NCBI RefSeq assembly: GCF_023715895.1
Contig: NZ_JAMBOO010000031.1
Span: 1 to 45,802, forward strand
From: Domibacillus indicus
GTDB taxonomy: Bacteria; Bacillota; Bacilli; Bacillales; Domibacillaceae
Length of the DNA: 45,802 nt
Direction: 5' to 3'
Below the pieces are notes generated by a model. That model saw only the letters and a program-made list of their open reading frames with translations. It had not been told where the DNA came from and ran no database searches. Positions 23,541-32,933 of the stretch are shown here, piece by piece. Each line of letters opens with the position of its first letter. The first letter of the stretch is position 1. The position numbers and the translations under genes were made by a program.

Positions 23541-24652
23541 AAGCCCTCAGGCTGTTGAAAGAATTTTGCGAGCTGTACGAAAAGAAAATTTGGGAAGACC
23601 TGCTTTCACAGCAGCAATACTACAATAAAAAAGCCAAAAAAGCGGTTTATCAGTAGGTGCCATTGGCCAATTACTAACAAAAGAGTACCTAGACAAAAGT
23701 ATACTTTTGTATAGGTACTCTTTTGTATAGGTATTCTTTTGCACATATACACTTATTATGATTAACGTGTTTTCCTGAACCTAATATAACAGGAAGCACT
23801 CCCACTGTTTAGGATAGAAGCAATATATTTCTCCTATCAAAATTTAAAGATGAAAAATTCCCTTACGCAAGAGAGCGATTTAAAAGAATAACGAATAGAA
23901 GAACGATACTTTGAGCTACATGGAAGGGTTCTATACACATAGGTCAACACCTGACTATTCCATTGAAATGGGCAAGCTCAGCACGAAGCCCGGATATGTG
24001 GTGCTCAATCTGCTGGCCGTCTATTCCCCCGCCTATCAAGTATGGATCTGCTTTATCAGCAGGTTCCCGTAGTCAATCTGTATATGAAACGGTTAAAGGA
24101 CCGATGGGTCATTCATATGAAAGATGCACGGTTAAATGGTGTTTGGGTTGAGTTAGCTGACTTTGTTAAACGCTCAGCAAAACAGGGACGTGTGCGTTAT
24201 GTTCCTGAATATAAAGCACTCAGCATTGAGTCAGAGGAGGAATTGCTATCGGTTTCCCTTTCAGTCGATATTAAAGATTGGCTCCGAACCAAAGGAGAAC
24301 AGACAGGCAAGAGTATGCAGGACATTGCTGCTGAGATCCCTGAAGAAGTATATAAACGCGATCAAGGACGCAGCGGGGATAATATCAATCATTTTTAAGT
24401 ATTAAAGTAAAATTGGAGCTGACTTATTTAAGTCAGTCTTTTATTTTATTTCTGTGATTGTAATTGCCTGGTTCCTGTTTTAGTTAAGCGGAAAACCTGT
24501 TGCAAAAGCTATGTGGAAGGGACCACATGGCTTGAACCGCTACATATTTAACTTCAGTTTTCTAGAGAAAGGCTCTTCGTCGAATACAAACCGTGTTCGG
24601 AGCTTTTTTAAATAAATATATATGTGAATTTAGCACATAATATAAAAAAACA
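23541..24652 (+). repeat. Dispersed repeat R1, copy E, interrupted
   Basis: Two parts: a 5' piece (23541-23662; ALRLLKEFCELYEKKIWEDL, SQQQYYNKKAKKAVYQ, stop) and the main body with the tail (23901-24652). Between them lie about 240 bp that include the palindrome at 23679-23724. The main body is frameshifted near 24040. The longest frame, 24042-24398, runs through YMKRLKDRWVIHMKDARLNG to YKRDQGRSGD. The tail hairpin is AAGCTATGTGG / CCACATGGCTT (about 24505-24533). Confidence 0.78.
23679..23724. repeat. 46-bp palindrome P, solitary copy
   Basis: AAAAGAGTACCTA and its complement TAGGTACTCTTTT flank a CAAAAGTATACTTTTG core. Its length and layout match the palindromes that head the three tandem repeats at 44729, 44939 and 45148, so it is a dispersed member of the same family. 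Confidence 0.8.
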
Positions 24653-24793
24653 AATATGTATATAAAAAATTACGGTTCAGTAAACGGCATCTCAATTTTG
24701 ACTATGAGTGTTTTAAAAATAAGAAAGCGGCCTGTTTATGTTTTTGAGACGTGGAAGATATAAGAATGGCGGCTTTTGATTTCTTACTAAAAC

Positions 24794-24820
24794 TAAGGCG
24801 CTTCTTTAAAAAGCGCCTTA
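24794..24820. terminator. Terminator after the HPr-like gene
   Basis: TAAGGCGCTT (24794-24803) / AAGCGCCTTA (24811-24820), perfect stem, 19 bp beyond the stop of the minus-strand gene. Confidence 0.75.
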
Positions 24821-24838
24821 GCTCTATAATCGTTTTAT

Positions 24839-25101
24839 TTATTCATCAAATCCGTTAGTAAGAATATCACCCAGTACATGAATTGCTTTTTCTTCGTCCC
24901 AGCCATTTGTGATGAGCGTCACGTTATCACCTCGACGAATTGCTGAGGCCATGATGCCCATAATGCTTTTCGCTGCTACCTTTTTTCATTCTTTATCAGC
25001 AAAATCTCACTGCTGAAGGAAGAAGCTTTCTGGACAAAATGAGATGCCATTCTTGATTCAAGACCAGGATCCAGTCCAATCACATTTTGTTTTTGAAGCA
25101 T
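24839..25101 (-). pseudogene. HPr/Crh-like phosphocarrier gene with a 1-nt frameshift
   Basis: Joined across the shift it would give 87 residues: MLQKQNVIGLDPGLESRMAS, FVQKASSFSSEILLIKNEK, then VAAKSIMGIMASAIRRGDNV and EEKAIHVLGDILTNG. This is the HPr fold with the regulatory Ser46 region (KSIMGIM) kept. The PTS-active histidine is absent (PGLESRMAS where HPr has TGIHARPAT), as in Crh. A run of six A (seven expected) after GAATG shifts the frame to a stop after NEKR. An intact version could serve as a CcpA co-repressor. A sequencing error in the homopolymer is the main alternative. Confidence 0.72.
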
Positions 25102-25324
25102 GTCATCTCGCCTTTCTAAATTCACCAAGTAGTTTTTATCCGGTTACTAATTCCCCTTATATTTTTTAATCGTCATTTTTGCGTTCTTTTAAATGCCAAA
25201 CAGAACTCTGTAAATCACGACTTAATGTGGCTCAGCAAGATATTGGACTCTCCCCTTTTAAGCAAACAAAAGATATACTTGTATGAATTATGGTTAGAAA
25301 GTTCACAATTATTCTATCTATTTC

Positions 25325-28300
25325 TTACTTCACTAATTCCACTAATAAATCTCCCGTATTAATCGAGTCACCGTTCTGAATGTACATACTTTTTATTGTT
25401 CCATCAAATGGCGCCTGTACCGTGGTCTCCATTTTCATCGCTTCGGTAATCATAAGATGATCCCCGCGCTTCACTTTATCGCCTTTTTCAAGGATGATTT
25501 TAATGACCGTACCAGGCATTGTGGCCGCAATATGGCCCTCGTTCTTCGGATCTGCTTTTACTTTTGCATTGACGGCTGATTTGATGCTTTCATCTTTAAT
25601 CACCACATCACGCGGCTGGCCATTCAGCTCAAAGCTTAAAATGCGTGTTCCATCTACCTGCGGGTGGCCGATCGAAACGAGTTTCATAATCAGTGTTTTT
25701 CCTGTTTCAATCTCAATTTCTTTTTCTTCACCGAGACGCATGCCGTACAGGAACGTTGGTGTATCGAGAACCGAAATATCGCCATACTGTGCTTTTACTT
25801 TTGCATAATCCGTAAACACTTTTGGATACAGGGCATACGCAATCACATCATGATCCGTTGGTTCTTCTCCGATCTCCTGCTCTAGCTCTTTGCGAAGAGC
25901 ATCGAAATCAACGTCTTCCAAAAGTTCACCCGGACGTACGGTAATCGGTGATTTTCCTTTTAAGATGACTTTCTGCAGCTGCTCTGGGAAGCCGCCCACC
26001 GGCTGGCCAAGATAGCCTTCAAACAGTTCAATCACAGAGTCAGGGAAGTCGATTTTGTCGCCGCGAAGCAGCACTTCTTCTTCCGTCAGGTCATTCTGCA
26101 CCATAAAGAGGGCCATATCCCCGACTACTTTAGAAGACGGCGTTACTTTGACAATATCACCAAACATAAGGTTTACGCGGCGGTACATATCTTTGACTTC
26201 ATCCCAGCGGTCGCCAAGGCCGACGCCTTTCGCCTGCTGCTGAAGGTTCGAATACTGGCCGCCTGGCATTTCATGCTCGTAAATTTCCGTATGCGGCGCA
26301 AGCATCCCGCTTTCAAACGGCGCATAAAACTTGCGGACATCTTCCCAGTAGTAAGAGACTTTTTCAAGCGCATCAATGCGGACAGACGGAGCGCGGTCTG
26401 TTCCTTCGAGTGCATAGTGAAGCGTGTTGGCGCTTGGCTGTGATGTAAGCCCCGCCATTGTGCTGAGAGCCGTATCAACGATATCCACACCCGCTTCAAT
26501 CGCTTTCGTGTACATCAGCACACCGTTGCCGCTTGTGTCGTGCGTATGCAGGTGAACCGGAATATCAACCGCTTCTTTTAATTCAGAAATCAGGCGGTAG
26601 GCAGCCTGCGGCTTCAAAAGGCCGGCCATATCTTTAATGCCCAGAATATGGGCACCCTGTGCTTCCAACTCTTTCGCCATGTTTTTGTAGTATTCTACAT
26701 TGTATTTCGCACGGGATGGATCATCGATATCCCCTGTGTAACAAATCGCCGCTTCGGCAATTTTACCGGACTGGCGGACTGCATCGATGGCAACCTCCAT
26801 GCCTTTTACCCAGTTTAAGCTGTCGAAAATACGGAACACATCAATGCCGGACTCGGCAGACTGCTGGACAAACTCTTGAATGACGTTGTCCGGATAGTTT
26901 TTGTAGCCGACCGCGTTCGATGCGCGAAGCAGCATCTGGAAGAGAATATTCGGTACCTGCTTGCGAAGCGTTTCAAGACGCTTCCACGGATCTTCTTTCA
27001 GGAAGCGGTACGCCACATCAAACGTGGCTCCTCCCCACATTTCCATTGAAAACAATTCTGAAAGAAGGCGGGCCGTTGCGGGTGCGATATGAGTCAGATC
27101 CGTCGTGCGGACGCGTGTTGCAAGCAGTGACTGATGAGCATCGCGCATGGTCGTATCCGTTAAGAGGACTTCTTTTTGTTCTTTTACCCAGTTTACAAGG
27201 CCTTCTGCACCCTGCTCATCCAGGATCTGCTTCGTTCCGCCCGCCGGTTTTTCGGACAGTTTCACTTTCGGGATGCGCGGCGTGTCAAAGACAGGCTTTT
27301 TCTTCTGCTCTATGCCCGGGAACCCGTTCACTGTGATCGTGCCGATGTAATTGAGCATTTTCGTTCCTCGGTCTTTTCGTTTCGGGAAGACAAACAGCTC
27401 AGGTGATTTGTCAATAAAAGACGTGTCATAGCTGCCTGAAATAAAATCTTCATGGCGCATCACGTTTTCCAAAAACGGAATGTTCGTTTTAATTCCGCGG
27501 ATCCGGAATTCCTGCAGATTACGCGCCATTTTCGAGACTGCCTGCTCAAAGGTCATTGCATGAGTGGATACTTTTACGAGAAGCGAATCATAGTATGGCG
27601 TGATCACAGCTCCTTGGAAGCTATTTCCGGAGTCTAAGCGAACGCCGTAGCCGCCGCCGGAACGGTAAGCCATGATGCGGCCTGTATCGGGCATAAAGCC
27701 GTTTTCAGGGTCTTCCGTTGTGACACGGGACTGGATCGCATACCCCATAGTACAAATATCTTTCTGTTCCGGAATGCCTACTTTATCGCTATGAAGGCCA
27801 TGGCCTTCGGCGACTAAAATTTGGGTCTGAACAATATCGATGCCCGTGATCAATTCAGTAATGGTATGTTCCACCTGAACACGCGGATTCACTTCGATAA
27901 AATAAAAATCTTCGCCAGCTGTTAAAAATTCAACAGTCCCTGCATTTAAGTAGTCGACGTTTTTCATCAGCTTTACAGCTGCTTCACAGATACGGTCACG
28001 CAGGTCTTCCGAAATCGAAACTGCCGGTGCTACCTCCACTACTTTCTGGTGGCGGCGCTGAACCGAACAGTCACGCTCATACAAATGAACGACATTTCCT
28101 TCATGGTCGCCGATAATCTGCACTTCAATGTGCTTTGGATTTTGAACAAACTTTTCTACATAAACTTCATCGTTGCCGAAAGCTGCTTTGGCTTCAGACT
28201 TCGCGCGGTCGTATGCTTCACGCACTTCTCCGAGGTTTTGAACAATCCGCATGCCGCGTCCGCCGCCGCCAAGAGCGGCTTTGATGATAATAGGGAAGCC

Positions 28301-28774
28301 ATATTTTTTCCCGAATTCAATGACTTCATCCAAACTACCGACCGGTCCGTCTGTACCTGGAATAACCGGAATTTCCGCTTTTATTGCCTGTGTGCGTGCT
28401 TTTACTTTATCGCCAAACATATCAAGGTGAGCGGATTTCGGTCCAATAAAGATAATGCCTTCCTCTTCGCAGCGTCTCGCAAATTCGATATTTTCAGATA
28501 AAAATCCGTAGCCGGGATGAATGGCATCAACCTCTGCCTGCTTGGCAATTTCAATGATGCCCTCGATATCAAGATAAGCATCAATCGGTTTTTTTCCTTC
28601 TCCTACCAAGTACGCTTCGTCGGCTTTATAGCGATGATATGAACCTGAATCTTCCTTCGAGTAAACAGCTACTGTCCGGATATGTAGTTCTGTGCAGGCT
28701 CGGAATACGCGAATAGCAATTTCCCCACGATTTGCCACTAGAACTTTTTTGATTTTTTGGGTTGTCAAATCCAT
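25325..28774 (-). CDS. pycA: Pyruvate carboxylase
   Basis: A 1149-residue single-chain enzyme that carboxylates pyruvate to oxaloacetate, refilling the TCA cycle in the cytoplasm. Domains in order: biotin carboxylase (about 1-460; KVLVANRGEIAIRVFRACTE, ATP-grasp ALGGGGRGMRIV, FIEVNPRVQVEHT), carboxyltransferase (about 530-800; LLTDTTMRDAHQSLLATRVR, HTHDTSGNG metal ligands, CYTGDIDDP), the linker/allosteric region, and a biotinyl domain with EAMKMET, the lysine near residue 1114. Acetyl-CoA activation and tetramer formation are known for the family. ATG at 28774 has GAAGGGAC upstream. It is a single-gene unit; a 15+15-bp palindrome lies 43 bp upstream. Confidence 0.97.
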   Translation of the reverse strand: MDLTTQKIKKVLVANRGEIAIRVFRACTELHIRTVAVYSKEDSGSYHRYKADEAYLVGEGKKPIDAYLDIEGIIEIAKQAEVDAIHPGYGFLSENIEFARRCEEEGIIFIGPKSAHLDMFGDKVKARTQAIKAEIPVIPGTDGPVGSLDEVIEFGKKYGFPIIIKAALGGGGRGMRIVQNLGEVREAYDRAKSEAKAAFGNDEVYVEKFVQNPKHIEVQIIGDHEGNVVHLYERDCSVQRRHQKVVEVAPAVSISEDLRDRICEAAVKLMKNVDYLNAGTVEFLTAGEDFYFIEVNPRVQVEHTITELITGIDIVQTQILVAEGHGLHSDKVGIPEQKDICTMGYAIQSRVTTEDPENGFMPDTGRIMAYRSGGGYGVRLDSGNSFQGAVITPYYDSLLVKVSTHAMTFEQAVSKMARNLQEFRIRGIKTNIPFLENVMRHEDFISGSYDTSFIDKSPELFVFPKRKDRGTKMLNYIGTITVNGFPGIEQKKKPVFDTPRIPKVKLSEKPAGGTKQILDEQGAEGLVNWVKEQKEVLLTDTTMRDAHQSLLATRVRTTDLTHIAPATARLLSELFSMEMWGGATFDVAYRFLKEDPWKRLETLRKQVPNILFQMLLRASNAVGYKNYPDNVIQEFVQQSAESGIDVFRIFDSLNWVKGMEVAIDAVRQSGKIAEAAICYTGDIDDPSRAKYNVEYYKNMAKELEAQGAHILGIKDMAGLLKPQAAYRLISELKEAVDIPVHLHTHDTSGNGVLMYTKAIEAGVDIVDTALSTMAGLTSQPSANTLHYALEGTDRAPSVRIDALEKVSYYWEDVRKFYAPFESGMLAPHTEIYEHEMPGGQYSNLQQQAKGVGLGDRWDEVKDMYRRVNLMFGDIVKVTPSSKVVGDMALFMVQNDLTEEEVLLRGDKIDFPDSVIELFEGYLGQPVGGFPEQLQKVILKGKSPITVRPGELLEDVDFDALRKELEQEIGEEPTDHDVIAYALYPKVFTDYAKVKAQYGDISVLDTPTFLYGMRLGEEKEIEIETGKTLIMKLVSIGHPQVDGTRILSFELNGQPRDVVIKDESIKSAVNAKVKADPKNEGHIAATMPGTVIKIILEKGDKVKRGDHLMITEAMKMETTVQAPFDGTIKSMYIQNGDSINTGDLLVELVK

Positions 28775-28816
28775 ACTTAATCTGTCCCTTCACTAATAGC
28801 ATTAATAGGAATAAAA

Positions 28817-28848
28817 TAAACTGTTTCTCTTTTAAGAGAAACAGTTTA
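28817..28848. promoter_or_regulatory. Perfect 15+15-bp inverted repeat upstream of pycA
   Basis: TAAACTGTTTCTCTT (28817-28831) and its exact complement (28834-28848), 2-bp centre. It could be an operator, an attenuator in the pycA leader or a terminator for antisense transcription. It lacks a clear T-run toward pycA. Confidence 0.55.
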
Positions 28849-29023
28849 CTTGTCTCATAAGAGGTCAATGAAAAAATGGTTAGATCTATTAACTTTTATA
28901 TACAATATATCGATTCTTTTAGAGTCATAGCATCGACAAGTCCAACATTTTGATATAAATAACAGATACCTTAAACATTCATATCAAAATACAAGAATCG
29001 ACTTAGATGAGCACATGCCCCAT

Positions 29024-29040
29024 TAGAAAGCGATTACAAT
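29024..29040. promoter_or_regulatory. CcpA (cre)-like site
   Basis: TAGAAAGCGATTACAAT fits the cre consensus TGWAANCGNTNWCA with one mismatch (A for T at the first position). It sits between pycA and the MFS gene stop. Confidence 0.45.
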
Positions 29041-29059
29041 ACGTTTTATACTAACTTAA

Positions 29060-30421
29060 TTAGGGCATGGCTTTTTTATAACCTTCCTCTTCCATTTCTA
29101 GATCAAGCTTTTCCCTCGGTTCAATAATAGTGAAGAGAAGGATGAACGTCATTAAAGAGCAGGCTGATAAGAACATAAACACCGTATCCCAATTAAATGT
29201 ATCTAAAATTAAACCTACTACGAACGGAGCAAAAGCACCGCCTAATGAGCCTCCTGTATTAACAATCGAAGCTGCAAGTGGCAATTTTTCTTTAGAGGCA
29301 ATTCCCATAGGATATGCTAAAAACGTAGAATATCCTAAGTTCAGTAAGATACCCGTAACAAGAAGAAGGATACCTAAAAATATTGGGTCATTTGGTGCGT
29401 ACAATAATGCATACATACTGAAAATGGTTGATGCTGCAGTCACGATCATAAGAGGCTTACGACGTTTATTAAAGAAGTTATCCGAAAGCCATCCGCCAAT
29501 TAAGTTTCCTAACATAGCTCCTATCCATGGAGCTGAAGCAACAAATCCCATTTCCATGATGGAATACTTTTTAACGTCTACCAAATAAGTAGGGATCCAT
29601 GTCATAATGGCATAAACAATACCGACCATGAAAAAGTAACCGAGCGTACAACCCCATATATTCCATGAAAGAAAAACCTTCTTAGTTGTATCCAAAGAAT
29701 CTACTTTCTTGGTACGAATAATTTTATCCAACCATTTCATGGAATATTTTTTCTTAGTTCCTTTTGATTTTACATCAGGAGTTGAAAGTTCCTCAGATCT
29801 GATATAATCTATTTCCTCTTTTGAGCAGTGCGGGCTTTCTTCTGGAGTATCCCTTACCAGCCAGAACCAAACTAGAGAGAATAATATACCCGGAATAGCA
29901 AATACATAGAAAACCTCACGCCAGCCAAAATGTAAAATAATAAACGCACACAACGGAGGAACGATCGCCGGAGCAAACTTGATGGCTGACATATAAATAC
30001 CTGTCGCAGTTCCCTTCTCCTTCCCAGGGAACCATCGGTTAATAGTCGTAATAATTCCGACTGGCAGTGGTCCCTCTGCCACACCTAGTAAAAGTCTTCC
30101 AATCTTAAGTTGGAGAGCCGAAGTAGCCGTACCCATAAAAAATGTTGCCACTGAAGTAACAATCATAGAAAAGGTAAATATTTTACGCGTTCCGAATTTA
30201 CTATAGATAAATCCAGATGGAATCTGGATAAGAGCATATCCGAGATAAAAAAGACTAGCCATTGCACCAATATCGGTATTACTCAACTCAAATTCTTTTT
30301 GAAAATATGGAATAACCACACTTATATTAGCCCTGTCTGCCCCGGCAATCATGTAAGTTATAAAGATTATGGCCATGACTACCCAACGAAATCGAGTCTT
30401 TTTTTGTAATGAATTCTGCAT
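29060..30421 (-). CDS. MFS transporter, anion:cation symporter (ACS) type
   Basis: A 453-residue membrane protein with 12 predicted helices. MFS signatures are YFQKEFELSNTDIGAMASLF, GYALIQIPSGFIYSKFGTRK and GRLLLGVAEGPLPVGIITTI, the latter typical of the ACS group (hexuronate, glucarate, galactonate, phthalate permeases). ATG 30421 is preceded by AAGGAGAGTAAC; a 13-residue longer frame has no such site. It is in line with the RraA-type gene 360 bp upstream and the dehydrogenase beyond it, so it probably imports the acid they degrade. cre-like sites at 29024, 30629 and 31639 suggest catabolite repression. The substrate is not known. Confidence 0.82.
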   Translation of the reverse strand: MQNSLQKKTRFRWVVMAIIFITYMIAGADRANISVVIPYFQKEFELSNTDIGAMASLFYLGYALIQIPSGFIYSKFGTRKIFTFSMIVTSVATFFMGTATSALQLKIGRLLLGVAEGPLPVGIITTINRWFPGKEKGTATGIYMSAIKFAPAIVPPLCAFIILHFGWREVFYVFAIPGILFSLVWFWLVRDTPEESPHCSKEEIDYIRSEELSTPDVKSKGTKKKYSMKWLDKIIRTKKVDSLDTTKKVFLSWNIWGCTLGYFFMVGIVYAIMTWIPTYLVDVKKYSIMEMGFVASAPWIGAMLGNLIGGWLSDNFFNKRRKPLMIVTAASTIFSMYALLYAPNDPIFLGILLLVTGILLNLGYSTFLAYPMGIASKEKLPLAASIVNTGGSLGGAFAPFVVGLILDTFNWDTVFMFLSACSLMTFILLFTIIEPREKLDLEMEEEGYKKAMP

Positions 30422-30628
30422 TATGTTACTCTCCTTCTGATAAAGACTTCGCTGTAACATAGATTTCCTTCTAATTTATTTAGTGAAAATCTCCTCGTTA
30501 TCATGTACTTCATTTGTAAATTCCCTTAATATAAAGATTTTCAAATGCTTTAAATCTAAAAGAATGGAAAACTCTAGTTTAATTTCCCAGCACCCTGATA
30601 AATGCCCGGGAAATTCTAGAGCAGTCTA

Positions 30629-30645
30629 TAGAAAGCGGTTGCCAT
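30629..30645. promoter_or_regulatory. CcpA (cre)-like site upstream of the MFS gene
   Basis: TAGAAAGCGGTTGCCAT, two mismatches from the cre consensus; 208 bp upstream of the MFS start and downstream of the RraA-type gene. Confidence 0.35.
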
Positions 30646-30781
30646 CAGCACTACTTAAATAGCAATACATAAAATAACTTACACTCTTGGAATAGTTGCT
30701 GCCAGAATGCGCAAGTTATAAAAACATAGCATACACCATAGTTAGTCTCAATAACCTTAAATCAAATTATTTAGACTAATT

Positions 30782-31477
30782 TCATTTAAAAGTGAATGAC
30801 TTATCTTTAAACTCGCAGCCTCGGTCTTCAAGATTTTTATCAACCCATGTCCGGTCCCAACTCATATTACTGATAGCTTCCATTTCCTGTTGTTCTTTAA
30901 GCAGTTTAGCTTTGGATTTTTCTAGCAATTCATCCGCGTCCTTTGGATTAATGACCACAACACCGTCATCGTCACCGACTAAAATATCACCAGGTTGAAC
31001 TGCTACTCCTCCACAAGAAACAGGAACATTAATTTCTCCAGGTCCATCTTTATATGGACCCCGCGGATTAACTCCTGCTGCGTAAATTGGGATATCCATT
31101 TCTTTTAAAGCTCTTACATCGCGAATAGCACCATCAATTATTATCCCGCCTAACTCTCTTTTTTGAGCCCATAATGCCATTAATTCACCCATAATTGCAT
31201 TTGTTAAATCACCTTGAGCATCCACAACTAATATATCGCCGGGTTGGGCAAGATCAAGTGCTTTATGAAAGACTAGATTGTCACCGGGACGTGTTTTAAC
31301 TGTAAAAGCGGGCCCAAGTAAAGGCACATCATTAATTGGGCGAATTTTAGAATTCATGCAAAACATACGATTCATATTATCCGCAATTACAGAGACTGGT
31401 AAACCATTAAACTGTTTTATTACTTCTTTAGTTGGTCGATTAATATTTGAGTATACACGCATTCCAACATTAGACAT
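30782..31477 (-). CDS. RraA-family aldolase/decarboxylase (HMG/CHA aldolase-like)
   Basis: A 231-residue protein of the RraA/class II pyruvate aldolase family: IRPINDVPLLGPAFTVKTRP, DILVVDAQGDLTNAIMGEL, ELGGIIIDGAIRDVRAL with the substrate-binding Arg and metal-binding Asp in AIRD, and DILVGDDDGVVVINP. Related enzymes cleave 4-hydroxy-4-methyl- or 4-carboxy-4-hydroxy-2-oxoacids to pyruvate plus a 2-oxoacid, and decarboxylate oxaloacetate, using Mg(II)/Mn(II). A GGGGAATTAAG leader precedes ATG 31477. Neighbours (ACS permease, 2-hydroxyacid dehydrogenase, LysR) support a catabolic rather than an RNase-inhibitor role. Confidence 0.8.
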   Translation of the reverse strand: MSNVGMRVYSNINRPTKEVIKQFNGLPVSVIADNMNRMFCMNSKIRPINDVPLLGPAFTVKTRPGDNLVFHKALDLAQPGDILVVDAQGDLTNAIMGELMALWAQKRELGGIIIDGAIRDVRALKEMDIPIYAAGVNPRGPYKDGPGEINVPVSCGGVAVQPGDILVGDDDGVVVINPKDADELLEKSKAKLLKEQQEMEAISNMSWDRTWVDKNLEDRGCEFKDKSFTFK

Positions 31478-31638
31478 AACTTAATTCCCCTTTTCTATTT
31501 TTAATTCATTTATTAAGTGTCAAACAGCAGGTGAAGTCAGTATCACTACATTGTCAGGCGTGTTCCCTGCTTCGACTTTACTTATATTTTCAAAGGATAC
31601 GCGCAGTACAGTTTCTAACACATCTCTAGTCACGCCCC

Positions 31639-31656
31639 TAAGAAAGCGATTACAAT
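31639..31656. promoter_or_regulatory. CcpA (cre)-like site upstream of the RraA-type gene
   Basis: TAAGAAAGCGATTACAAT, same core as the site at 29024; it lies between the dehydrogenase stop and the RraA-type start. Confidence 0.45.
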
Positions 31657-31675
31657 GATTTCATATCTAACTTCA

Positions 31676-32614
31676 TTAAGACATTACAACCCTGTTTAAA
31701 GATTCCTCATTACTCATCAGCCTAACTATTTCATCGACAGCCTCTGTTCCCATTCGAATAAGCGCATCCCTTGTATTTGCTCCATTGTGCGGAGTCCCAA
31801 TAAAATTATTACATGTTAACAACGGATGCTCTTTTGAAACAGGTTCTTCGGCAAATGCATCGATAGCTGCACCAAATAATTTGTTTTGCTGTAATGCATC
31901 ATATAGATCCTTTTCATTGATCACTTTTCCTCTTGATGTATTAATTAGGACTGCATTTTCTTTCATCAAGGAGAGCTCACGTGCGGAAATCAAATTCTCT
32001 GTATCCTTTGTCAAAGGTACTGAGATACTAACTATCTCACTTTCTTTTAGTACTTGATCTAAATGTTCACACTTTATAAATCCTTCTTTTTCACAGATTG
32101 ATTCGCTTGCGTATGGATCATATACAAGCACTTTCGTATTAAAAGCCGCTTTTAGTTTCGTACCTACTAATGTACCTATACGTCCAAGTCCAATTAATCC
32201 AACAGTTTTATTTTGCAGCTCAAAACCAGCCAATTCAAATGGAGAATTTTTTTCAATACCTTCTTTAACCATATTATGTGCCATGGTAACTTTCCTGGCA
32301 CAGTTTAATGCTAGAGCAATAACAAATTCAGCAACTGAGTTCATATTCGCTTGAGGAGTATTTGTCACTATAATCCCTTTGCTCTTTGCATAATCCAAAT
32401 CTATATTGTCTACTCCCACTCCATGCTTTGCGATTATTTTTAGATTTGGCATTTGATCCATTATTTCTTTTGTCATTTTAAATGTCCGTACAATAACTGC
32501 TTCTGCAATAGGGTAGTCTTTACTCTCTACATTTCTCCAATCAACTATATCTAATCTCTCTATCGCGTATTCCAAGGCCTCTGAATCAATAGGGTCGAGA
32601 ATTAAAGTTTTCAT
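31676..32614 (-). CDS. D-2-hydroxyacid dehydrogenase (SerA-like)
   Basis: A 312-residue NAD-dependent enzyme. ATG 32614 follows TGAGGTGAATT; the longer open frame upstream has no ribosome-binding site. Visible motifs: KHGVGVDNIDLDYAKSKGI, the Rossmann loop GLIGLGRIGTLVG near residue 140, catalytic Arg in INTSRGKVINE near residue 230, and catalytic His in TPHNGA near residue 276 with a Glu in between. It lacks the C-terminal ACT domain of biosynthetic SerA. It reduces or oxidises a 2-hydroxy/2-oxo acid, probably in the pathway fed by the neighbouring permease and aldolase. It is divergent from the LysR gene, the likely regulator. Confidence 0.85.
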   Translation of the reverse strand: MKTLILDPIDSEALEYAIERLDIVDWRNVESKDYPIAEAVIVRTFKMTKEIMDQMPNLKIIAKHGVGVDNIDLDYAKSKGIIVTNTPQANMNSVAEFVIALALNCARKVTMAHNMVKEGIEKNSPFELAGFELQNKTVGLIGLGRIGTLVGTKLKAAFNTKVLVYDPYASESICEKEGFIKCEHLDQVLKESEIVSISVPLTKDTENLISARELSLMKENAVLINTSRGKVINEKDLYDALQQNKLFGAAIDAFAEEPVSKEHPLLTCNNFIGTPHNGANTRDALIRMGTEAVDEIVRLMSNEESLNRVVMS

Positions 32615-32933
32615 AAAATTCACCTCATATATAAAAGAATAAGATCCCGTAATTAAATATTTCACTTCATGTACTGCCTGCTCTTTTTCTACATCAATCA
32701 AATGAGCCTAGTATTTAACCTCTATGCCTGGACTTTTGAAGGCGTTTACTATTTATTGTATTACTTTGAATGCCCTTTCAAGACAAATGACTTTACAGTT
32801 CGATGTTATTTCTCTCCCCCATTCAATTAGACAAAATCTTTAATTAACTTTATATTAAATATTAATATAATGATTGTAAAACGAATAAATTACCTATTTA
32901 ATAACATAAAAATTGCTATTCGGAGGCGGAATA

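Noticed and set aside
25494-28501. Several plus-strand open frames of 60-150 codons inside pycA
   Set aside because: They are antisense shadows of a strongly conserved 1149-codon gene with biased codon use and carry no start signals.
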